A DNA stretch of 64,000 bases. It comes from Azonexus hydrophilus. Its GTDB lineage: Bacteria > Pseudomonadota > Gammaproteobacteria > Burkholderiales > Rhodocyclaceae. Positions 13,993 through 21,454 of this stretch are shown here, one piece after another (position 1 is the stretch's first letter; each line of letters begins with the position of its first letter). A model generated the notes under the pieces. The model saw nothing but the letters and a program-made list of their open reading frames with translations, was not told the origin of the DNA and made no database searches. The position numbers were made by a program, and so were the translations under genes. The stretch is taken from assembly GCF_905120355.1 (NCBI RefSeq), contig NZ_CAJHOB010000004.1, positions 1 through 64,000 of the forward strand. Direction: 5' to 3'.

Positions 13993-15018
13993 ATGTCCGC
14001 CACGACCGACATCAATCTCGCCCTGCAAGGCGGCGGCGCGCATGGGGCGTTTACCTGGGGTGTGCTCGATGCATTGCTGGAAGACGGGCGTTTCAGCTTC
14101 GAAGGTGTGAGCGGTGCCAGTGCCGGGGCGATGAATGCGGTCTGTCTGGCGCACGGTCTCCTGCACGGGGGGCGGGAGGGCGCGCGGCGGGCCCTGGCCG
14201 ATTTCTGGCTGGCCGTGGCCGACAGCGCGCCACCGGTACTTGCGGCTGGGCCAGCGCTGGGCATGGCGCCTGCCATGAAGATGATGCTGCAGTGGACGAG
14301 TCACCTGACTCCGGAACAGATCAATCCTTTTGACCTCAATCCGCTGCGCGACGTGATCGAGGCGCAGATTGATTTTGCCGGCCTGCGCCAGGCCAGTCCG
14401 CTCAAGCTGTTTATTGCCGCCACGCACGCCAATTCCGGCAAGTTGCGCCTGTTTCGCGACAGTGAACTGACTGCCGACATGCTGCTGGCTTCGGCCTGTT
14501 TGCCGACCCTGCACCGCACCATCCACGTCGATGGTGAGCCGTACTGGGATGGCGGCTACAGTGCCAATCCCGCAGTTTTTCCGCTGGTTTACCACTGCAC
14601 CGCGGCGGACATTCTGCTGGTGCTGCTGGCGCCCCTGCATTTCAGCGAAACGCCGCATGCGGCGAAGGATATTCGTGTCCGACTGAACGAGCTCGCCTTC
14701 AATTCAACTTTTCTGCGCGAAATGCGCATGTTTGCCCATTTGCGCGAGCAGATCGGCAGCGAGCCAGTTGCAGCCGATCTGCTCGACCGTCTGCCGCTGG
14801 CCCGCCTGGAACGCCGCTTGGCCGATCTGCGCTTTCATGCGGTCAGCGCCGACAGCGTACTGGGCGAATTGCCGGTGGATAGCAAGCTCAACATCAGCCG
14901 CGATTTTTTCCTCGAACTGCATGCGGTGGGACGTGCCGCTGTTCGTCGCTGGTTGAGCGCCTGCGGCGATGCGCCAGGTCAGCGGCCAACGCTTGATCTG
15001 GGCGCGCTGTTTTACTGA
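13993..15018 (+). CDS. Patatin-like phospholipase
   Basis: The product from the ATG at 13993 is 341 aa. The patatin hydrolase fold is indicated by the oxyanion-hole motif GGGAHGAF (residues 13-20), the nucleophile elbow VSGASAG with Ser43, and the DGG motif with Asp186 that completes the Ser-Asp dyad. Such enzymes release fatty acids from phospholipids or polyesters. Some bacterial members resemble PHB depolymerases and others act in host membranes or phage defence; nothing in this chain decides which. No signal peptide is present, so it is cytoplasmic or peripheral. An in-frame upstream start at 13846 overlaps the preceding nuclease gene and is rejected. It may be co-transcribed with that gene. 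Confidence 0.85.
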   Translation: MSATTDINLALQGGGAHGAFTWGVLDALLEDGRFSFEGVSGASAGAMNAVCLAHGLLHGGREGARRALADFWLAVADSAPPVLAAGPALGMAPAMKMMLQWTSHLTPEQINPFDLNPLRDVIEAQIDFAGLRQASPLKLFIAATHANSGKLRLFRDSELTADMLLASACLPTLHRTIHVDGEPYWDGGYSANPAVFPLVYHCTAADILLVLLAPLHFSETPHAAKDIRVRLNELAFNSTFLREMRMFAHLREQIGSEPVAADLLDRLPLARLERRLADLRFHAVSADSVLGELPVDSKLNISRDFFLELHAVGRAAVRRWLSACGDAPGQRPTLDLGALFY

Positions 15019-15093
15019 ACGCATGGTGCAATCTGCTGAGACTGTGCGCATCACCTGAAACGCCGCGTTTGCTGCACCGAGGTGGGACGACGT

Positions 15094-15198
15094 TTAGAGT
15101 TGTGCCGCCAGGGCAAGTACTCCGGCAGAATTGATGATGATCCCGAGGGTCATCTTGAGCGGATGCTGCTTGAATGATCTGGTCATTGCGCGGGACAT
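15094..15198 (-). CDS. Small single-pass hydrophobic protein (34 aa)
   Basis: An ATG at 15198 preceded by AGGAGC at good spacing opens a 34-codon frame. The N-terminus is basic (MSRAMTRSFKQHPLK) and the rest is a hydrophobic segment (MTLGIIINSAGVLALAAQL), as in small inner-membrane proteins. I know no family for it. It lies alone between the patatin gene and nrdB, pointing away from the patatin gene. The strong ribosome binding site and charge pattern argue that it is real. Confidence 0.5.
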   Translation of the reverse strand: MSRAMTRSFKQHPLKMTLGIIINSAGVLALAAQL

Positions 15199-15326
15199 GG
15201 CAAGCTCCTGTCGTGTGGTTGGTGGGCATAGTGTGGCCAATCCCGAGGCTTGCCGCCAATGGAGATTGTTCATCGCGCTGATGCAATAGCGCTATGCGCT
15301 CGCAGGCCAGGGGCAGAGCGGCCCTT

Positions 15327-16454
15327 TTAATCCCAGGCCAGCGCCCCGCCCGTCTGGTATTCGGTCACCCGCGTCTCGAAGAAGTTCTTTTCCTTCCGCA
15401 GATTGGCCTGCTCGTCCAGCCAGGGCAGGACGTTTTCAGCGCCGGGGAAGGGTTCCTCAACACCCACCTGGCGCGCCCGCCGGTTGGCGATGAAGCGGAA
15501 CTGCTGGACGTGCAGCTCGGCGTTGTAGCCGAGGATGGGGGCGCGCAGGATGTAGTCGGCGTAGGCGGTTTCGGCAGCTTCGGCTTCGTCCCACAGTTCG
15601 CGCAGCGCCCGCGGGTCGAGTTCCAGGTCCTCTTCCTTCAACAGTTCGCGCACGACGCGGATGCCGAAAGCGCAGTGTAGGACTTCATCACGCATGATGT
15701 ATTGCAGTTGTTCGGCGGCGCCCTTCATCAGGCCGCGCCGCTGCAGTGCGAACACCGGCGTGAAGCCGTTGTAGAACCAGCAGCCTTCGAAGATCACCGC
15801 GAAGAAGAAGTAGGAGAGCGCGAATTCGTGCAGGTTGGCGCGGTTGGTGAGGTCGAAGTCGGCGCGCATGACGCGTTCCAGCCGGCGGTTGGCGAGTGCG
15901 ATCTTGCCGTGGATTTCGGGTACGACGCGGTAGCGGTTATAGATTTCCTGCTGGTCGAGGCCGATGCTTTCGATGCAGTGCTGGTAGGTCCAGGTGTGCA
16001 GCGCTTCTTCATAGACCTGGCGGGCCTGGTAGATCTGCAGTTCGGGCGCGCTCATCTTCTCCATCACCGCCAGGCCGATATTGCGCATGGCCAGGATGTC
16101 GGAAGTCGTCAGGTAGGCGAGCACGTTCTCGAAAACGTGGCGCTCGGCCGGGCTGAGCTTGTGGTGGTAGTCGTGCACGTCCTGCGCCATGCTGATTTCG
16201 AGCGGCGTCCAGTGGTTGCGGTTGGCCTTGAGGAAGAACTCCCAGGCCCAGGGGTACTTGAACGGCGCCAGCTGGTTGATGTCGGCCTTGCCGTTGACGA
16301 TGCGCTTGTCGGCGGCATTGATCGGCGCTAGCGCGGCGGCGGGCAAAATGCTGCGGCCGACCTCGATTTTTGGCGCAATTTTGGCGTCGAGCGCAGGGTT
16401 TTGCGGTGCGGCAGCGGGGGTTTCCCAGTCGTCGAAGCGGTAGGCAGCAGTCAT
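15327..16454 (-). CDS. nrdB: Ribonucleotide reductase class I, small (radical) subunit
   Basis: This 375-aa subunit generates the tyrosyl radical used by NrdA to reduce ribonucleotides. Di-iron ligands and radical site are visible: Glu150 and His153 with Tyr157 in the block EALHTWTY (E-x2-H-x3-Y), a Glu in FEGCWFYNGF, and Glu and His in RDEVLHCAF. The presence of the Tyr argues for an ordinary class Ia/b-type radical and not a Tyr-less form. The start is the ATG at 16454, with GAGG 8 nt upstream. A longer in-frame extension translates the upstream gene in the wrong frame and is rejected. It is the last gene of the riboswitch-controlled operon, 16 bp after the CbiZ-nitrilase gene. Confidence 0.95.
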   Translation of the reverse strand: MTAAYRFDDWETPAAAPQNPALDAKIAPKIEVGRSILPAAALAPINAADKRIVNGKADINQLAPFKYPWAWEFFLKANRNHWTPLEISMAQDVHDYHHKLSPAERHVFENVLAYLTTSDILAMRNIGLAVMEKMSAPELQIYQARQVYEEALHTWTYQHCIESIGLDQQEIYNRYRVVPEIHGKIALANRRLERVMRADFDLTNRANLHEFALSYFFFAVIFEGCWFYNGFTPVFALQRRGLMKGAAEQLQYIMRDEVLHCAFGIRVVRELLKEEDLELDPRALRELWDEAEAAETAYADYILRAPILGYNAELHVQQFRFIANRRARQVGVEEPFPGAENVLPWLDEQANLRKEKNFFETRVTEYQTGGALAWD

Positions 16455-16470
16455 GGCATGAACCTCGTGG

Positions 16471-18093
16471 TCAGTCGGTGCGGACGGACCGGAAGCGCCG
16501 GTGGCGATCCCAGTCCACGTAGAAAATGCCGCCCTCGGCGGCGGTGAAGGTGAACAGGCGGCGGCCGTCGATGGCGACGGCGCTCTCGCCCTGCGAAAAA
16601 TCGAGTTCCGGCTCCTTGCCGCCGCGATTGACGACGACCAGTGGCAGGCCGGTCTGGCGGGCGCGCCGCTCCCAGACATCGCCCGGTTCCATCCCCGCCA
16701 GGGGCGGCCAGTTGGCCGGTGCCAGGAGAATTTGCGCACCTGCTGCCGCCAGCTGGGCGGCAGGTTCGGGGGCCCAGGCGTCGGCGCAGATGAGGGTGCC
16801 GACCCGGATGCCATCGACAACGAACGTCTGTCCTGCGCCGCCAGGGCGGGACCAGGCTTCGGCACCGCCGATCGGGCGCTGTTTGCGGTAAGTGCCCAGC
16901 AGCGAACCGTGGCGGTCAATGACGGCCACGCTGTTGTAGAGATGGCGTGTGGTTGGATCCCGCTCGGCGATGCCGATGAAGAGCGCGACACCGTTGTCGC
17001 GGGCGATGGCGGCGAGGCTATGGACCCAGTTGCTGGGGAAGGGCGGTATCCAGTCGCTGCCGATGCGTGCGATGAAGTTGTAGCCAGTTTCCGCCAGCTC
17101 CGGCGTGACCACCCAATCAGCGCCGTGGCGCACCGCTTCGCGGATGGCGGTTTCGATGCGGGCGCGGTTGCCGGCAATGTCGCCGGGTACGGGGGCAAGA
17201 TGGAGCAGCGCGATGCGTAGGTCGCTGGCACGTTTGGCGCGGCCGACCGGCGTGTCGCCGAAGCGGCGTGCGCCCGGCAGATGGAAGCCGTTCTGCTTGC
17301 CCAGTGCCTCGACCACCGCTGCGTAGGTGGCTTTGCCGATCAGCTCACCAATACGGCTGTGGCCGCCGGTGTAGGTGGCGCCCGGCGCCGCCGTGCCGGA
17401 AACGACGATGATGCTGTCGGTGCCCGTGCCGGTGGCCTGGGCCTCCTTGGTGTAGCTGCTGGGCACCTTGAGGTCTTCCAGTGCGGCGGTCTTGCCTTCG
17501 GTGATGGTGATCAGGCTGCGGGCCAGCGCTGCGTCGCTGAGTGCGATGTTGGTCAACAGCAGGATGTTGATGGTGCCGGCGGGTTTCTGTTCGGTCTCCG
17601 CCCCTTCGATATAGGCACCGGCATCGACGCCGGTGCGGATGGCGTTGCTGCGGGCGCCGGCGGTGGCCAGCACGGTTACCGTCAGCGGTCCGTAGGTCCG
17701 CGTGGCGACGGCGAAGTGGTCCATGTCGGCGGCGGTGGACATCTGCGCGACGGTGGCCGGTGGCAGTTCCAGCTGCGCCGCCAGCGCATCGCGCACGCCC
17801 AGCGCGTAGCCCTTGCTGTCGCTGCCCAGGCGGTGCCAGAGCAAGGGGTGGGCGGCATGGTTGATTGCCGCGCGGGCAGTGAGCATGCCATCGCTGGTGG
17901 ACAACACCCGCCGCTCGCTGGGGAAGCGTACGAGCAGCGTCTTTTCCCACAAACCGTCCTGCTCACCGCGCCGGACTTCGGCTGTGGCACCGATTTCGGC
18001 GGGCAGGTCGATCTCTGCCGCGCCGACCAGGGCCGGCAGCGCGAGCAGGAAAAAGGAACAGGAACGCAGAATGGCAAGGGAGAGGATGTGCAT
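16471..18093 (-). CDS. Exported fusion of adenosylcobinamide amidohydrolase (CbiZ) and nitrilase-family amidohydrolase
   Basis: This 540-aa protein has a Sec signal peptide (residues 1-25, cut near VGAA) and should act in the periplasm. Residues 45-265 are CbiZ-like: RVLSTSDGM, VTVLATAGARSNAIRTG, GTINILLLTN, EGKTAALEDLKV, GTGTDSIIVVSG and SRIGELIGKATYAAV. CbiZ cleaves the aminopropanol arm of cobinamides to give cobyric acid during corrinoid salvage or remodelling. Residues 290-520 form a carbon-nitrogen hydrolase with the full triad: Glu332 (TPELAETGY), Lys404 (TYRKQRPIGG) and Cys436 (LICADAW). The nitrilase half could act on a corrinoid side-chain amide or on the released fragment; this is a guess. 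The gene sits between nrdA and nrdB behind a cobalamin riboswitch, which fits a B12-related role. Confidence 0.87.
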   Translation of the reverse strand: MHILSLAILRSCSFFLLALPALVGAAEIDLPAEIGATAEVRRGEQDGLWEKTLLVRFPSERRVLSTSDGMLTARAAINHAAHPLLWHRLGSDSKGYALGVRDALAAQLELPPATVAQMSTAADMDHFAVATRTYGPLTVTVLATAGARSNAIRTGVDAGAYIEGAETEQKPAGTINILLLTNIALSDAALARSLITITEGKTAALEDLKVPSSYTKEAQATGTGTDSIIVVSGTAAPGATYTGGHSRIGELIGKATYAAVVEALGKQNGFHLPGARRFGDTPVGRAKRASDLRIALLHLAPVPGDIAGNRARIETAIREAVRHGADWVVTPELAETGYNFIARIGSDWIPPFPSNWVHSLAAIARDNGVALFIGIAERDPTTRHLYNSVAVIDRHGSLLGTYRKQRPIGGAEAWSRPGGAGQTFVVDGIRVGTLICADAWAPEPAAQLAAAGAQILLAPANWPPLAGMEPGDVWERRARQTGLPLVVVNRGGKEPELDFSQGESAVAIDGRRLFTFTAAEGGIFYVDWDRHRRFRSVRTD

Positions 18094-18155
18094 GTCTCGC
18101 TCTGACGATTGAAGAGGGCGGCAAGCTTAACCCGGCGGGGTCACAGGCAGGGCGC

Positions 18156-20945
18156 TTACTGGCAGGCCTCACAGTCGGGGTCGTCCAGCGCGCAGAATTT
18201 GGGTGCCGTTTCTTCTCTCCCGGCATCGTCACGCCCGCCAGCTTGCTCTGCCTGGCTGGCGCCGAGCGTGCGCAGGTAGTAGGTGGTTTTCAGGCCACGC
18301 TTCCAGGCCAATTTGTAGATTTCGTCGAGTTTCTTGCCGGAAGGCAGCGCCAGGTAGAGGTTGAGCGATTGCGCCTGGTCGATCCATTTCTGGCGCCGTG
18401 CGGCGGCTTCGATCAGCCATACCGGGTCGATCTCGAAGGCGGTGGCGTAGCGGGCTTTCAGCTCGTCGGGCACGCGGTCGATGCGGGCGAGCGAGCCGTC
18501 GAAGTACTTGAGGTCAGCGACCATCACTTCGTCCCACAGCTCGAGCGCCTTGAGGTCGCGGACCAGGGCTTCGTTGACCACGGTGAATTCGCCGGACAGG
18601 TTGGATTTGACGTAGAGGTTCTGGTAGGCCGGCTCGATGCTGGCCGAGACGCCAACGATGTTGGAGATGGTCGCGGTCGGCGCAATCGCCACGCAGTTGG
18701 AGTTGCGCATGCCGTGGCGGGCGATGCGCTGCTTGAGCGCGTCCCAGTCGAGATGACTGTCACGATTGAGTTCAACCGTTTCGCCACGCCCGGCTTCGAG
18801 CAGCGCGATGCTCTCGTGCGGCAGGATGCCACGATCCCACAGGCTGCCGGTGAAGCTGGAGTAGCGGCCGCGCTCCTTGGCCAGTTCGGTCGACGCCCAG
18901 TAGGCCTGGTAGCAGACGGCTTCCATGCTGCGGTCGGCGAATTCGACGGCTTGCGGCGAGGCGTAGGCGATGCCGAGTTGATACAGGCAATCGGCAAAGC
19001 CCATGATGCCCATGCCGACCGGCCGGTGGCGCAGGTTGGCGTTGCGCGCCTTGGGCGTGGCGTAGAAATTGATGTCGACGACGTTGTCGAGCATGCGCAT
19101 GGCGGTGCTCACGGTGCGCGCCAGCTTTTCCCGGTCGAGCTGGCCGTCCTTCAGGTGCGCCAGCAGATTGACCGAGCCGAGGTTGCACACCGCTGTTTCC
19201 GAATCCGAGGTGTTCAGCGTGATCTCGGTGCACAGGTTGCTCGAATGGACGACGCCAACGTGCTGCTGCGGCGAGCGCAGGTTGCAGGCGTCTTTGAAGG
19301 TGATCCACGGATGCCCGGTTTCGAACAGCATGGTCAGCATCTTGCGCCACAGTTGCACGGCCGGCACCTTCTTGTGCAGCTTCAACTGGCCGGCGGCGGC
19401 CTTGGCTTCGTAGGCTTCATACGCTTCGACGAAGGCGCGGCCGGATTTTTCGTGCAGGTCGGGCACGTCGACCGGCGAGAACAGCGTCCACTCGGCGTCG
19501 GCGATCACGCGCTGCATGAACAGGTCGGGAATCCAGTTGGCGGTATTCATGTCGTGCGTGCGGCGGCGCTCGTCGCCGGTGTTCTTGCGCAATTCGAGGA
19601 ATTCCTCGATGTCCAGGTGCCAGGTCTCCAGGTAGGCGCAGACGGCGCCCTTGCGCTTGCCGCCCTGGTTGACCGCGACCGCCGTGTCGTTGACCACTTT
19701 CAGGAAGGGAATGACACCCTGGCTCTGGCCGTTGGTGCCCTTGATGCGGCTGCCCAACGCGCGCACCGGCGTCCAGTCGTTGCCGAGGCCGCCGGCGTAC
19801 TTCTGCAGCAGCGCGTTTTCCTTGACCGATTGGAAAATGGCATCGAGATCGTCGGCTACCGTGGTCAGGTAGCATGAAGACAACTGCGGATGCCGGGTGC
19901 CGCTGTTGAACAGGGTCGGCGTCGAGCACATGAAATCGAAGCGGGAGATCAGGTCGTAAAACTCGATGGCGCGCGTTTCGCGGTCGATCTCGTTGAGTGC
20001 CAGGCCCATTGCCACGCGCATGAAGAAAAGCTGCGGCGTTTCGATGCGGCGACCGTCAATGTGCAGGAAATAGCGGTCATACAGCGTCTGCAGGCCGAGG
20101 TAGCCGAACAACTGGTTGCGCTCGGGCTTGAGCGCGGCGGCCAGGCGCTCCAGATCGTAGTCGGCCAGGCGTGGGTCGAGCAGTTCGGCGGCGATGCCGC
20201 GGGCGATGAAAACAGGGATATGAGCCGCTTCCACCGCTGGATTGGTGGCGGCTTCGGCGCCGATGGCTTCCTCGTTCAGGCTCGCCAGCAGCAGGCGAGC
20301 GGTGGCGTAGTCGTAAGCTGGGTCGCGCTCGATCAATGTGCGCGCGGCGAGGATCAGTGCCTGCTGGACTTCGGCCAGGCTAACGCCGTCGTAGAGGTTT
20401 TTCAGCGCGTGATCGAGGATGGTGTGGGCAGAGACTGCGGTGCCCAGTCCAGCGCAGGCGTTTGTGCAGGCATGCAGCAGGGCGGCCAGGTCGAGGGGCT
20501 GACGCTCCCCGGCGACAGTGACGTGCAGCACCGTGGTGCCCGTCGTTGTTGCCTGCGCTGCCTGCTCGGCACGTTCAGCGTTGCGCCGTTCACGATAGAG
20601 CACATAGGCCCGTGCGACATCGTGCTCACCGGAACGCATCAGTGCCAGTTCGACCTGATCCTGAATATCTTCGATGTGCACCGTGCCGCCATCCGGCAGA
20701 CGCCGGGTCAGCGAGCGTACGACGGTTTTCGTCAGCTGCGCGACGATCTCGCGCACGCGGGAGGAGGTGGCGCTCTGGCTGCCTTCCACGGCAAGAAAAG
20801 CCTTGGTCAGTGCAATGGAGATTTTTTCCGGGTGGAAATCGACGACAGCGCCGTTGCGGCGGATGACCTGCAGGGCGGCGGTACTATGGGCGGTCAGGCC
20901 GTGACCGTTGGCAGAGTCGTGGCTGAGTGAGGTGTGAGCTTGCAC
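18156..20945 (-). CDS. nrdA: Ribonucleotide reductase class I, large (catalytic) subunit, GTG start
   Basis: This 929-aa catalytic subunit reduces NDPs to dNDPs. An N-terminal ATP-cone (about residues 25-115, starting VIRRNGAVVDFHPEKI) gives dATP/ATP activity control. The barrel carries the active-site Cys in LSSCYL, the NLCTEI motif (Asn, Cys, Glu), the APTATISN phosphate loop, the radical-transfer Tyr pair in TTYYLRT, and the swinging Cys pair in the tail DPDCEACQ. The start is GTG at 20945, with AGGAG 7 nt upstream. It is the first gene after the cobalamin riboswitch, with about 115 nt of leader in between. B12-repressed class I reductases usually coexist with a B12-dependent NrdJ elsewhere, which I expect but cannot see here. 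Confidence 0.96.
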   Translation of the reverse strand: MQAHTSLSHDSANGHGLTAHSTAALQVIRRNGAVVDFHPEKISIALTKAFLAVEGSQSATSSRVREIVAQLTKTVVRSLTRRLPDGGTVHIEDIQDQVELALMRSGEHDVARAYVLYRERRNAERAEQAAQATTTGTTVLHVTVAGERQPLDLAALLHACTNACAGLGTAVSAHTILDHALKNLYDGVSLAEVQQALILAARTLIERDPAYDYATARLLLASLNEEAIGAEAATNPAVEAAHIPVFIARGIAAELLDPRLADYDLERLAAALKPERNQLFGYLGLQTLYDRYFLHIDGRRIETPQLFFMRVAMGLALNEIDRETRAIEFYDLISRFDFMCSTPTLFNSGTRHPQLSSCYLTTVADDLDAIFQSVKENALLQKYAGGLGNDWTPVRALGSRIKGTNGQSQGVIPFLKVVNDTAVAVNQGGKRKGAVCAYLETWHLDIEEFLELRKNTGDERRRTHDMNTANWIPDLFMQRVIADAEWTLFSPVDVPDLHEKSGRAFVEAYEAYEAKAAAGQLKLHKKVPAVQLWRKMLTMLFETGHPWITFKDACNLRSPQQHVGVVHSSNLCTEITLNTSDSETAVCNLGSVNLLAHLKDGQLDREKLARTVSTAMRMLDNVVDINFYATPKARNANLRHRPVGMGIMGFADCLYQLGIAYASPQAVEFADRSMEAVCYQAYWASTELAKERGRYSSFTGSLWDRGILPHESIALLEAGRGETVELNRDSHLDWDALKQRIARHGMRNSNCVAIAPTATISNIVGVSASIEPAYQNLYVKSNLSGEFTVVNEALVRDLKALELWDEVMVADLKYFDGSLARIDRVPDELKARYATAFEIDPVWLIEAAARRQKWIDQAQSLNLYLALPSGKKLDEIYKLAWKRGLKTTYYLRTLGASQAEQAGGRDDAGREETAPKFCALDDPDCEACQ

Positions 20946-21059
20946 GCGGTGGCTCCTGTGCAGGGGCGGTGCGCAGCAGGCGAGGCGCGGCCACGGCTGC
21001 GCCAGCGGCTCTGGCCGGTGGCAGACAAGCGTGCGCAGGCAGGAATGCAGACATGCAAA

Positions 21060-21279
21060 TACCTTTCGCCAGGGACACCCCGTCCCATTGGTGGTTGGAA
21101 GGACGTTGCGGCAGGTCTCCTGGCTCTCGGCTCAACGCTTTCCACCGCCTTCCCGGTACGCGACCAGTGGCAAAGATGGGCAGAATGCTCGCCGATGACA
21201 GTTGCGGGGGCAGCCCCGGAATCGAGCTTTCTGCTCTCACCGGATTCCCTTTTAATCCCCGGGAGGGGAACCATCAACG
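21060..21279 (-). promoter_or_regulatory. Cobalamin (adenosylcobalamin-type) riboswitch
   Basis: On the minus strand the conserved blocks appear in order: GGTTCCC..AAAAGGGAA, CCGGTGAGAGC, GGGGCTGCCCCCGCAACTGT, GCCACTGG, GGGAAGGCGG, and the B12-box region GAGCCAGGAGACCTGCC (21111-21126). It starts within a few bases of the predicted transcription start and is followed by a GGGAC-GGGGT-GTCCC hairpin (21072-21086) before nrdA. No oligo-U terminator follows, so control is probably at translation initiation. Cobalamin binding should lower expression of nrdA, the CbiZ-nitrilase gene and nrdB. Confidence 0.95.
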
Positions 21280-21285
21280 CGGCGC

Positions 21286-21315
21286 AGTCTAGTGTTGTTG
21301 GCAAGGGGGTGTCAA
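21286..21315 (-). promoter_or_regulatory. Promoter of the riboswitch-nrdA operon
   Basis: On the minus strand TTGACA (21310-21315) and TAGACT (21286-21291) are separated by 18 bp, a strong sigma70-like promoter. Transcription would begin near 21279, right at the 5' end of the riboswitch. Confidence 0.8.
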
Positions 21316-21454
21316 GTTAAAAAATGCCTCGACCTACTATTGGTGGTGTGTTTTTCTATGTTCGTTACTAAATGTGGTGCCATAGCACAGTGCTTTGTGC
21401 TGCGTTTTCGCCTTTTGTCGATCGTGAGGCACAATGTTTCGCAAGGAGGAGACG

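Noticed and set aside
12962..15018. Reading the nuclease-patatin pair as a CBASS or type III CRISPR accessory system
   Set aside because: No nucleotide cyclase, CARF or SAVED domain, Cas gene or CRISPR repeat is visible in the window.
18243..19877. Plus-strand open frame (544 codons) opposite nrdA
   Set aside because: It is a shadow of nrdA codons; no motif, start site or conservation signal.
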